Under the pieces are notes generated by a model that was not told the origin of the DNA, made no database searches, and worked only from the letters and a program-made list of their open reading frames with translations. The translations under genes and the position numbers were made by a program. From Reticulascus tulasneorum (Eukaryota > Ascomycota > Sordariomycetes > Glomerellales > Reticulascaceae), in the NCBI GenBank assembly GCA_001557505.1, contig LSAX01000003.1:1178001-1242000 (forward strand): a stretch of DNA of 64,000 nucleotides, given 5' to 3'. Position 1 is the stretch's first letter. Every line of letters starts with the position of its first letter. Below are positions 23,858-34,080 of the stretch, piece after piece.

Positions 23858-26506
23858 TTACAATGGTACATCTGAGCTAATAACATTCTTCCCGCTGATC
23901 TGAATTGTCGTGGCCAACTCGCTGCCACTGACCTGTACCTCGAGTTTCTCATTAGGAAACAAAGTTACATAGTTATCTGACCATGTCACTGGAAGGACAT
24001 CCTCGCCCTCCTTGGTTACCAAATTGAGCCTGATGAACACGGCTGGGACAGTGGAGCGGTTCTCAAGAAGCACACTCCAGCCCGCTTCCTCTGAGTGGTT
24101 CAAAACTGTAGCAGAGATTTTGGCAGTCTCCAAGTTGTCAAGAGCTGTGAAGTCTGCATATTCTGTCACCGGCGTGTAGTACCAAGTAGATTGCTCCCAA
24201 TCTAGGACATCAAGTGACTTGGCAAGCCAATACACGTTGCGGCTGAGGGTGTGACCGTTTTCGTCGGAAAGCACAAGTCGCAGGAGTACCACGTCTGAGA
24301 CATCCTCCAGCACTGGTATCCCACCAATGTTCTTGCTCTTGTTTGGTTCCGTTTCCGCAACGATCGTTGACCTGGAAAGCACCTTTCCATTAAGTCCCAG
24401 TACTTCTACTGCAACAGACCTTGTGCCTTTGTTGGCAAGGGAGCGGTTAATCAACGAGATGGATTTCCGAACGTAATCGTAAGCAACATGCTCAGCCCGA
24501 CTTCCTACCTTCGTCCCGAAATATGACCCGGCGGGATGTAGGTAATAGTCGAACTGATTCCAGTGCAAGCTCGGCCACGCGTTGGTCAGCATCCAGTAAA
24601 TGAGACCAGTCGCCGGTCGCTCTGCATTCCACATCCCCGCAAAGCCTTCGAACTCCGCTCTCGTAGCTTCGTAATCCATCATTTGTGCCTTGATCAAGTA
24701 GTCCTCTAACGAAGATGGAGCTCCGTAGCGAGCCCATAAACCGTCGTTGTAAATCTTTCGGTCGTAAAACTGCGAGACGTTTCTTGACATGTGATAGAGA
24801 CCCTTCTCTGGCTCTTTCCAAAGATCATCAATGTCCTCTGGTGATAAGAATTTCTTCAGACTGCCGAGTTCAGGTGTGCCAACGCCCGCCCCCAACTCTG
24901 AGCCAAAGCCAAAGGCAGCGCCGAAGCGATCTGCTGATGGTTCCGTATCATACCAGTAGCTCGGAGGTACCCAGTCGTATGGGCCTTCCATTTTCATTCC
25001 CGATGGCCCAAGAGCCTCGGGATATCCTCGTTTCGCAGCGGAAGCAATGATTGCACTCTGCCAATCAGCAGCATTCAGAGCATCAAGGTAGATGGTTGTT
25101 GCTCGATCGTTCGGCCAGTAGTCACTCCCGATTAGATATGCCAGAACGCTAGGATGATTCTGGAGCATGAATGCCTCGTGCCTCATGCTGGCGTTTGCCG
25201 ACGCATAATCATTTTCGTTCCATATCGGAACGGGACTTACTGACAAGTCACCATTGTATTCCCAAGCCTCCCACTTATCGCAACACTCCCAACCCGCGAT
25301 GACCATCAGCCCCAGTCTGTCCGTTATTTCGTAGAGCTCTGGATGTTCCATCTTCCCTTCCAGACGTACTGTGTTGAGGCCCATATCCAGCATATACATC
25401 ACCTGGGTGGCGAACTTGGCGCCGTCCCACCGCAGGAATATGTCGCCGGAGTAGCCTCCGCCGAGGACCTGGAATGGTTGGCCGTTTATGAAGAACTGGA
25501 TGTCGGCGTGCGAGTTGAGCTGAGACGTGACTTTACGGAGTGCGAAAGTTTTCTTCTCGCTGATATCGGAGACTCGGTCGCCTACCAAGACGGAGATTTG
25601 GGCGCTGTAGAGCGGCTGTTCGCCCCATTGCTTTGGCCACCACAGCGCTGGCTTCTGGTAGGTTTCTGACATACTAATTTCGATGGTCTGCATCGGGCGA
25701 ATCGTGAATGCTTTACTCCAAGAGCGGGTAGAACCATCTGCTTCTAAAGTCACGAGTCCCTCCGACACGAAAGTGATTGTCTCGTTCTCCAGATTCTGCA
25801 CCCTCGTTTTGAAGGTCACAATTGCAGCGCTACGAATTGGCTCACTTAGTTCTATAGCGATTCGCAATGGTCCTAGAGCGACTGGACCCGTCTGTTTGAT
25901 GCTTACTTCTCGCCACACGCCCGTTCCGTTGTCTGGAGGGTACGGGTTCCAGTCCACGAAGCCGAGAGCGAGGTCGTAGTTGTAGTCTGTTGGATAGGTC
26001 CGGATTACCAAAGTATTTCTCAAACCTACCATACTAGAGACATCGTAGGTTTGGCCGCTGTAAGAGCCTGACTGCACAGTTTTGTCTGCGATCCGATTGC
26101 CGTTGAGAAATATGTCCGCCCGCGAGGTAATGCCATTGGTCTCGACAAAGTAGTGCTGGCCGGGAGCCGGTTCCAGGGTGAAGCTACTTCGGTAGAGCCA
26201 AGGAACCGCAAACTGGCTCCAGTCGACATTGTTGAGATTGTCGGAATAGAAGAGGTCTGCCTCCTCGTATACGCCGACCTCCAGCAGGCAGCCCATCAGG
26301 GTACACCGCGAAGCGTTGACGTGATGCCATGAAGAAATGTCTACATCTTGTCCAGACAGCTGTTTCAAATCATTGCCTGCTATTGCCGATGATTGGATAT
26401 CCCACGTCTGGATAATGGCGGAATTACCAGCTTCGGTGGTGAGAGCGGCTGCCGCGGCCGCAGAAATCACCGCGCCGACGGTGACGAATTCCACTATGAG
26501 ATGCAT
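23858..26506 (-). CDS. Secreted exo-beta-D-glucosaminidase (GH2)
   Basis: Glycoside hydrolase family 2 enzyme that removes glucosamine from the non-reducing end of chitosan oligomers; acts outside the cell. One exon, 882 residues, the usual size. ATG 26506 gives MHLIVEFVTVGAVISAAAAA, a signal peptide; the frame is open three codons upstream but begins there with GTG. The N-terminal sugar-binding jelly roll (WLYRSSF, GQHYFVETNGITSRADIFLN, GFVDWNPYPPDNGTGVWREV) matches the GlsA/CsxA branch. Then come immunoglobulin-like domains and the TIM barrel with GLNTVRLEGKMEHPELYEI. Catalytic residues can be placed at Asp462 (LIGSDYWPND) and Glu537 (GFGSELGAG), in line with the Asp and Glu reported for bacterial exochitosanase; Asp in place of the usual NE pair is diagnostic against beta-mannosidase. 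It may serve in chitosan use or remodelling of the fungus's own wall. Confidence 0.93.
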   Translation of the reverse strand: MHLIVEFVTVGAVISAAAAAALTTEAGNSAIIQTWDIQSSAIAGNDLKQLSGQDVDISSWHHVNASRCTLMGCLLEVGVYEEADLFYSDNLNNVDWSQFAVPWLYRSSFTLEPAPGQHYFVETNGITSRADIFLNGNRIADKTVQSGSYSGQTYDVSSMVGLRNTLVIRTYPTDYNYDLALGFVDWNPYPPDNGTGVWREVSIKQTGPVALGPLRIAIELSEPIRSAAIVTFKTRVQNLENETITFVSEGLVTLEADGSTRSWSKAFTIRPMQTIEISMSETYQKPALWWPKQWGEQPLYSAQISVLVGDRVSDISEKKTFALRKVTSQLNSHADIQFFINGQPFQVLGGGYSGDIFLRWDGAKFATQVMYMLDMGLNTVRLEGKMEHPELYEITDRLGLMVIAGWECCDKWEAWEYNGDLSVSPVPIWNENDYASANASMRHEAFMLQNHPSVLAYLIGSDYWPNDRATTIYLDALNAADWQSAIIASAAKRGYPEALGPSGMKMEGPYDWVPPSYWYDTEPSADRFGAAFGFGSELGAGVGTPELGSLKKFLSPEDIDDLWKEPEKGLYHMSRNVSQFYDRKIYNDGLWARYGAPSSLEDYLIKAQMMDYEATRAEFEGFAGMWNAERPATGLIYWMLTNAWPSLHWNQFDYYLHPAGSYFGTKVGSRAEHVAYDYVRKSISLINRSLANKGTRSVAVEVLGLNGKVLSRSTIVAETEPNKSKNIGGIPVLEDVSDVVLLRLVLSDENGHTLSRNVYWLAKSLDVLDWEQSTWYYTPVTEYADFTALDNLETAKISATVLNHSEEAGWSVLLENRSTVPAVFIRLNLVTKEGEDVLPVTWSDNYVTLFPNEKLEVQVSGSELATTIQISGKNVISSDVPL

Positions 26507-27880
26507 CTCGGCCACGTTGAAGATTGGCTGTAGTCGGACTCATAATTTGAGTCGTCTCCGTCTGATATATAAGAAACCGGATGGTAACACTCTGTGACAG
26601 GTAACGTTAAAATCTCGTCAGATTCTCACCAGCGGCCGCCATTCCCCGCAATTGTGAGATGAGGTGGTATGGGAGCATCATAACAAAAGCCCTGGAATTT
26701 TAGTGGAACAATGTCTCATCTAATACACAAGCACCGCGGAAGTGCGCTGTCGCCCCTCCCGAACTTCCTGGATAGCGGCTAAAGTGCCTGTATGGAGCTG
26801 CTTGGCACAACCATTATAACGAGCACCAAGACGGTACCAAGCCACCGTCGTCAGAGATAGGCAATGAAGAGCCTAATTCTCCGCACAACAACCTACCTAG
26901 CTAGGTAAATGCATGTTACTGTGCCACAAGGCGACTTTGTGGAGAGCTAGATACTTCACTTCCAGCATAAATCCAACTGCGGACGTACGTGAGACACCAG
27001 TGAATGGTTTCCTGCTTCAAAAAAGCCAAGAGATCCGACGACGCCGGTCTAGCCAATCGCGTAGTTAATTGTTTTGGTATTGGAGTGAGGAGAGTTCAAC
27101 TACAGGTAGATAGGGCTTATGGCTACGATAATCGTGACCAGAATCCTGCAATAGCCAATAAAACATCACACACAGAACTAGCACTGTCTTTACCAGGCGA
27201 AGCTCTCCACCATCTCTACAGGCATATCCCCAACTACTCCAAACTCATTTGACCTATGATTGGAAGCACCCATCTGCGACGAATACCAAACAACGTGGCA
27301 TATGTCTTCGTTTCCGTCCGACTGATTTCCTTTGGCCAAGTACAACAAATTAACTACGAACCGTTTAACTGTAACCCTCATTCACGATGCCCTACATAAA
27401 CACATGAAGTGGCCAAGATCAATTCTCGGGGAAAAGAAATGATGTGCAGATGAGACATAGAGTTATCGAATTGTCCAATTCACCTCTCCCATGAATATAC
27501 ACGCAGATATAGGTACGTTACATGAAATGATCACCTAATAACTAGGTACCTTGGCACCGATCACAGAAACATACGGAAGCTGCGTCCCCCACTGGATGAT
27601 CGACAGAGGCACAGCTGGGGCCGTACCGTACCGATGCCGATGCATGTCTGCCTCAGCTGAAAAATTAAGGCTCATGATTCGCGAGGAAGCCATTACCTTA
27701 CCCCGCTCCAGCTAACTCAAAGAATCAAGGACCATCAGCCGCACGCACTTGAGATGTCTAAACATGAGGCAGTAATCACCCAACCAGCGAGGTACGAACG
27801 GATGTCGCCTTTCCTTTTTTCGGGACTCGTTCCCCTAATTTTAGTAGAGGAGCTCATTAGTGGTGATACGAGCTTAGCTC
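26507..27880. other. Divergent promoter region, GH2 / NACHT-HET gene
   Basis: About 1.4 kb without a supportable gene. It holds a perfect 14-bp palindrome at 26894-26907 (TACCTAGCTAGGTA) and a related TAGGTACC-type sequence near 27543. A TATA-like TTATATATCA (minus strand, about 26572-26563) lies some 60 bp before the GH2 start. The small frame 27004-27252 has no family content. Confidence 0.5.
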
Positions 27881-27890
27881 TATATAAAGG
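27881..27890 (+). promoter_or_regulatory. TATA box of the NACHT-ankyrin-HET gene
   Basis: TATATAAAGG lies 87 bp before the ATG at 27977, a good distance for a fungal TATA box with a short leader. It supports that ATG as the true start. Confidence 0.6.
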
Positions 27891-27976
27891 GGTTCTTATG
27901 ATTAGGTCGTCGTGAAGCCGTTGTTATCTACTATATCGTCACGTTTCTTCTCATTCCAAACGACTCAAATCCGGAC

Positions 27977-30900
27977 ATGGGGACCCAAAAGCTGGGCGGC
28001 CATGAGTCCGGAGCGGCCAGTGCCTGGAGAAACTTGTTCAGTCGGCGTCATCGGAAAGATAAAGAGAAACCAGGTATGGCAAATATCAGCAACCCATGCT
28101 CTCAATGTCTCTGAGATCCCGCGAAGAGCTGACTTATACTAGACAAGAATGACGAGAGTCCCGGTAGCGATACTCTTAACGAAGTAGAAATCCCATTAAG
28201 ACCTGCGGAAGCGCCGGGACCAAATTTGCCCGTTCAGCCGGAGCCCTCTCAAGGACAGGGTCACGGAACCATTGCTGACAACAATGCGCCTGGCGGAAAC
28301 TACACCCCAAGCACTGGGTCGCCTGTTGAAATCCAGGAAGAGCCCACAAAGACAGCAGATGCTGGTGTAAAGACAGCGTCTCATAACGTGTATTCTCCTG
28401 AAGAGGTCGCTGCCGCCCGAAGCGATCTGTGGCAGAAGGCGTACATGGCTGTGTTCGCAGAAAACAAAGAGCTCGTTTTGAATTTCGAAGCCATCATCAA
28501 AGATGACGCGAACCTGGATCAAGATGCGAACCTTTTCAGCTCAGAAGCAATTGAGAAAGTCGTTACATCCCAGCAAACGCGAATGGAGAACAAGCAATGG
28601 ACGTTCCAATGGTTTGACAAGCCCGTGAAGCTGAGGGACACCATCGAGGGCATACTGTCTACTCTAGAATATACCGCTCCAATCATTGGGGCGGGAATGC
28701 AGTTTGCACCTCCTTTCGTGTCTGTCCCATGGTCCTTTGTATCCATGATCATCCCGGTATGTCTTTGATATAGTGCGTAACCGCGAGAAAAGAGTGTCGA
28801 TGTGTACTAAGTCGGTGAACAGTTCGTCATGAGAGATTTCACTGAGATGCAAAGTGCTCTTGATGGCTTGCAGGACCTTACAAGCATTCTGAGCAGCTAC
28901 AGCATTGCAGAATATGAATTTCTTTCCAACTCGGCTACAAGAACTGACTTCCAAGCCTCGGCCCTCACGCTCTACACAAAGATATTCGAGTACCAGGCTT
29001 TAGCTGCTCAGCATTTTGCCGCCAGCACAATCAAGAGGCTGGGACGAAACATGAAGCCTGGAACACCATGGCAAGATGCCCTAGCCGCTTTGCAAAGAAC
29101 TGAAGAACTCTGCCAAAACAGCCTCAATGGTCTCGCCGTGCGTCTACACCAAACCAGCTTCCGATCAATGGAGCAGCTTTTGAGCGAGACCAAGAAGCTA
29201 GTCAAGATGAGCATTGATGAATCGTCTGCAAGGCGGACTCAAAACAAACAAATAATCGAGTGGATTTCGACGATTAACCCCTTCCAGGACCACGCCGACA
29301 TTCGAAAAAGACTTGGCGACGACTACTTTGGTTCGGGCGAATGGCTTCTACAGGATGAGACAAAGTACACTGCATGGCGAAAGAGCTCCTCAGGTAAGCT
29401 TCTACTGCAGGGTGTAGTGGGCACTGGCAAAAGCTCGCTGGTATCCATTGTTTTGGAGTCCTGCATGGCTGGTGCCGAAGGCCGCCTAGCTTTCAACTAC
29501 TGCTCAGCGAATTCATCGCCGTGGGATCCAGTCAACACAATTCGAAACGACACAGCCAATATCTTCCGGTCTATCTTGGCGCAGTGTGCAGTTCAGACTG
29601 ATGGCAGCATTGCTGGGCCAATCAAAGACACTTTTGAAAAGAGCACCCACCAGGGAGCAGGCGAAAGTGAGCTGGGTCTCGATGCCACGCTGAAGCTCCT
29701 TGTCGAAGTGCTGACAGGCTCCGACGACCAATTCACCTTCGTTTTTGACGCGCTCGACGAGCTTTCCGACCACCAAAGCTTCCTTGATAGCCTCAAAGCT
29801 GTACAGGTTCATGGGAAGAAATTACGGGTTTTCTTTTCGAGTCGCTTTGGTATTGATATATCGCCTGAGTTTCCAGGGACCGTTCTTCTGCCCATTGAGT
29901 CCAAAGGTTCAAAGGATATTCAGACATACGTGAAGACCGAAATTGAGCGTCGCTGGAAAAACAGCGGTATCAAGCAAGGCCAGGCTGTCAGATTAGAGAC
30001 GGCGTTGACTTCTTGGTCCGACGGAGTGTAAGTGGTAGTCGTCTTAGGCAGCAAAGACCGGTGGCAGATCTAACTCCTGTGCTAGATTCCGATGGGTTGT
30101 CCTGGAATTGGACATTTTCCTTCCTCGATCTCGACGCCAAGGATCAAAATTCAGAGCCACGGACTTCGAAGCCCGGCTCATCAAATTAGAGAAGTCGCGC
30201 GCACCGGCTGTTGATAGGTTGTTCCTTGCCTACGACCAGATCTACAGCGACGCTCTTGGCGAAGAGGACGAATACTCGCGTCGACAGATTGTCAAATCCG
30301 CTATGAAGTGGGTTCTATGTACCTTTCGCCCCTTCACGGCAGAAGAATTGGCTCTTGTTGTAACCTGTTCCCAAGCTGTTGACCAAAAGTTGGGCCATCG
30401 TCAGTGCAGGACGGACGATTCATCATCTGCTGATGGATTTCTAGAAGAAGAAGAGGAGGAGGAGGAGGAGGAGGAGGGAAGAGGGGGAGAAGATGCAGAA
30501 ACCTCCGAGCTCGATCCAGTCTCCGAAGAGGATGTACTGTCGTATTGCGCCAACTTCATTATCAAGACTCCAAAGGGTCTGATCCGTCTCGCCCATCTGT
30601 CTGTCCGGCAATACTTCGAAGGGAAAAACTCCCAGGATTTCAATCCGGGGCAACAGCACCTGGAAGCAGCATTAGCATCTGTCATGAGACTATCAGGACA
30701 AATTGACAGGAGTTCACCTTTTACAGATAACTATTTCAAGCAATTCTGGCCAATTCATGCTCGCTCCGCCGCTGACTCTACAGACCTGGCGGGTACCCTT
30801 GAGTCAGATGAGTTCCAGAAACGTCCGGGGTTAACATTACTTCAAATGAAGATTGCACGCAAGTCTGGGTTAGAAGAGCGAGACCCCCTTGGGAATACAG

Positions 30901-33558
30901 TACTTCACAACGCCATTTTATATGGTAGCCTCGACGAGGCCCAATTAATTCTCAACGTCCATGTACTATTCCAGCGTTCGTCGCCTCTGGTCAAGCTCAA
31001 GAACTACAGTGGGGATATCCCTCTGCATATCGCCGCCTCTCGCGGATTGGGGGACAGGTTTAAGCTTCTACTTCTGTCTAGGTCAAGCATCAAAGCGCTC
31101 AATGATCTCGGATTGACGCCGCTCCACATGGCGGTGCTCTTTGGCCACGAAACGATCGTGAGAGTTGCATCCGACTCCGGCGTGACAATGGACTCGCTAG
31201 ACAAGAGTGGTGGCTCAGCTTTACACACTGCAGCTTTCTCCAACGTCGTTGACATCGGCCGGATCTTGGTCACTGCTGGTTTGAGCAAGGCACAGCAAAA
31301 TTGCCAGGGCAATACACCACTGGACATTAGTCAAACCACTAATGCCCTAGATTTTGCCCCCCTGTTGGTAGACACCCAGCAGCATGGTTCGGCTCAAGCT
31401 GCTGTGCTAGATGCACTACATCTAGAGAATACTCTTCACAGGAAAGATACCCTGCAACGAGCGGCGGCGCGCCCAAAGGTATTAGTCACTGGTGGTCTGG
31501 CTTGTCAGTTGTGCAATGTCGAAGAATGGATTGATGGCTCCCGACAAAGTTTGGTGTACTTACACAGTCCCTCATTTGAGGTCCTCAAAATTTCGGCACA
31601 GAGTTGCAAGCTATGCAAATATATTCTAACTGCCATCCAGAGTGCAGGAGCGAAACAGGACCTGGGCAACAAGGTCGGATCGCGTAGCGAGGAGATCAGC
31701 GTCAGAGTCTCGCTAGCTGAGGACTCAAGGGCCGGAGTCGTTCCTCGAGATCTTTTATCCATCTTCTATGGACGAGACTTCGTTGGCCAGCTGGAGTTCT
31801 GCATTGACCATGATTGTAAGTATAAACCCCCTTTCCCCATACCTTATCAATTACTCAGAGACGAACCGTTACTGACTCGCGGCACAACTAGTCTCCGTAA
31901 GCCACGCCGCAGCCTCTCTTTTCAGAGGTCGCAAATTATCCGGCTATGAGTCCAGCATATCGGTCTTGGTAGACTGGCTGTGGGACTGTCACAATACTCA
32001 CCGTCATTGCACGGTCGATCCCCCCGACTCCTTACCTCTGCGGCTGGTCGATATTGGAGAGTACCTCTATGATCCTCCGCGACTAGTCGACTCCCGAGAC
32101 CTGACTCCCGAGAAATGCAAGTATGTCTTCTTTTCTTGGGCCTGGGGCATTGGAAATGGCGTCCCAATGACACTTCTGCGGAACATCGATATATACAAGG
32201 AGGGGATACCTCACAGTGACATACCGCCATTGTTTAGAGACTTGATGCACGTATGCCGTGCCCTAGGATACAGATATGTCTTCATTGACTGCTTCTGCGT
32301 AATCCAAGACACAAAAGAGGATTGGGAAAGACTGGCAGATCGCATGTCTGCCTTCATTTCGAACGCAGACCTCGTGGTGGCAGCCACGGGGTCGGGAGTA
32401 AACCAATCCTTATTTGGCAAGGACGCGACTGAAATACGGCAGTCGATTGCCGAACTTCACGCACTTCTATCTAACGGCGATGACAACGAACAGCATCATG
32501 AGTTTACCCTGCATCTGCGAAAGCCATTGGACACAGGCAAAGAGGTCATGTATAAGGAAATTCTGTCTAGGTCTTGGAGAGCTCAAGAGGCCCTTCTTGC
32601 CAAGAGGCTCCTCATCTTTGGGCAAAATGAACCTATTTGGAATTGTGGCAACTGTCTCAAGTCCGAGGGCGCCGCCGCACCCCAGGCTCCTATCTTTAGA
32701 AATACGGGTGCACTCAAGTCGATGGCTTTAGCTGTAATGAGTGGTAGCCCTGATCCTAAGAATGACGATCTCAAGAGATACATCCTATCACAGTGGTACC
32801 ATTACGTGGAAATGATCACGGCAGGAGTATTACGGATGCCCACAGATCGCCTTCCGGCCACGGCGGGTGTTGCGAGAGAGACCAATGCTATTATTGCGAG
32901 CGTGACAGGGGAAACCTCCCGCGCCATAGACGGATATTACTATGCGGGCTTGCACATGGACGATATCTACAGAAGCCTCCTGTGGGCCCCCGTTAGGAAG
33001 ACAGATGCGAAGGACAATCAGAAAGTAATTGTGCAAGACTCACATGATCAACCATTTTTATCGCTTGGTCCATCTTGGACGTGGGCGTCCTGGTTGGGGG
33101 GTGTATCCTACCATTTAAGCCCCTTCGTTGCTGCCGCAAGCAGCGAAAATAGTCCGCGCCTGGGTGATCTTGGCCTGCTCGGCATTGAACTCAATATGCA
33201 CGGCCAGGGTCAATACTGGAGCACATCTAGCGATCCTCGATGGGCGCACGCCGAGTCTGGGCATATATCAGCTCAAGGACATATGCGTGAAGTATCCTAC
33301 TCAGGAGAGCTGCGGATGTTCGATATCATGTTTGACGCAAAGCACTCCGAGGAGCAGTGGCTCGGTGCGGAGGAACGATTTTTCTTATTGGTAGTGACTA
33401 GATTGGCATACACTGCGACGGGCCACGACCATCGCTGGGTTGGACTGATACTGCGAGCGTCCGAAGATCACTTCTCTAGAGTTGGGCTTTTTCTTGGCCC
33501 GGATTGCCAGAAAGACCTTCTTGTAGACTGGAAGGTTCAGTCACTAACTATTGTTTAG
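27977..33558 (+). CDS. NLR-type STAND protein with C-terminal HET module (NACHT_N-NACHT-ankyrin-HET)
   Basis: Predicted intracellular sensor/executor of allorecognition or immunity-like cell death. Five exons (27977-28073, 28143-28756, 28823-30027, 30086-31815, 31892-33558) give 1770 residues with consistent phases. Disordered N-terminus to about 120, then a NACHT_N-like helical region (DLWQKAYMAVFAENKEL; PPFVSVPWSFVSMIIPFV). NACHT: P-loop GVVGTGKSSL at 434 and Walker B FVFDALDEL at about 543. A winged-helix-like MKWVLCTFRPFTAEELALVV follows, then eleven Glu (759-769). About five ankyrin repeats lie at 900-1070 (DIPLHIAASRG, LTPLHMAVLFGHE). From about 1110 there is a HET-gene N-region with two CxxC pairs (LACQLC, SCKLCKYI) and WLWDCHNTHRHC, then the HET domain at about 1290-1395 (FFSWAWG, LGYRYVFIDCFCVIQDTKEDW). 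The last intron joins ankyrin and HET parts; two separate genes remain possible. Confidence 0.85.
30444..30476 (+). repeat. Glu-codon microsatellite inside the NLR gene
   Basis: Three GAA and eight GAG codons in a row encode eleven glutamates (residues 759-769) in the linker between the NACHT/winged-helix part and the ankyrin repeats. Trinucleotide runs like this vary in length between strains without breaking the frame. Confidence 0.85.
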
Positions 33559-34080
33559 GATGACGGAGCGCGCCTTTCGCTCGTCGAGGTTTTACGAACC
33601 CGGATGTAGAGGGCGTACTTGACATCCTGGTCTATTGGAAATGAACCAATATTCGTATTCGAAATTCCATGTCTGCTAAAAGATCTTCTTCAACAAGTGA
33701 TTTACAGAACTAAAGGACACAAACAGTATTGACCCTATCACTCCCAAAGAAACTGATATTCACGCTTGCGTCACAACTCATCGGCTAGGTTTTGCTGCTC
33801 CTCTCTTTACCAGACGTAGATTTCCACCATCTAAGTGACATATCACCCAAATCCTGAGCCACGACCTTCCAGTACTTCGCTGGCCATTGACATCAGTCAT
33901 GAACCTGTAAGGAAGAAGAATATGCGTAGAAGTAGAATATCTTAATGTGGAAGAACTATGACCTCATTAAGTATATTTCACCGAAACAAAATATTCAACC
34001 AATCAGAACTGCATCATGTGTCGGGATCCTGGGAAGATTCCACTGATCATTCCCTTAATGAAGGTTGTACTGTATGCAGG
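33559..34080. other. Convergent 3' intergenic region between the two HET genes
   Basis: About 520 bp, AT-rich, tail-to-tail junction of the NACHT-ankyrin-HET and HET-ankyrin genes. No gene is seen. Confidence 0.6.

Noticed and set aside
14530..26506. Secondary-metabolite cluster
   Set aside because: Transporter, oxidoreductase and receptor are present, but there is no polyketide synthase, peptide synthetase, terpene synthase or pathway regulator beside them.
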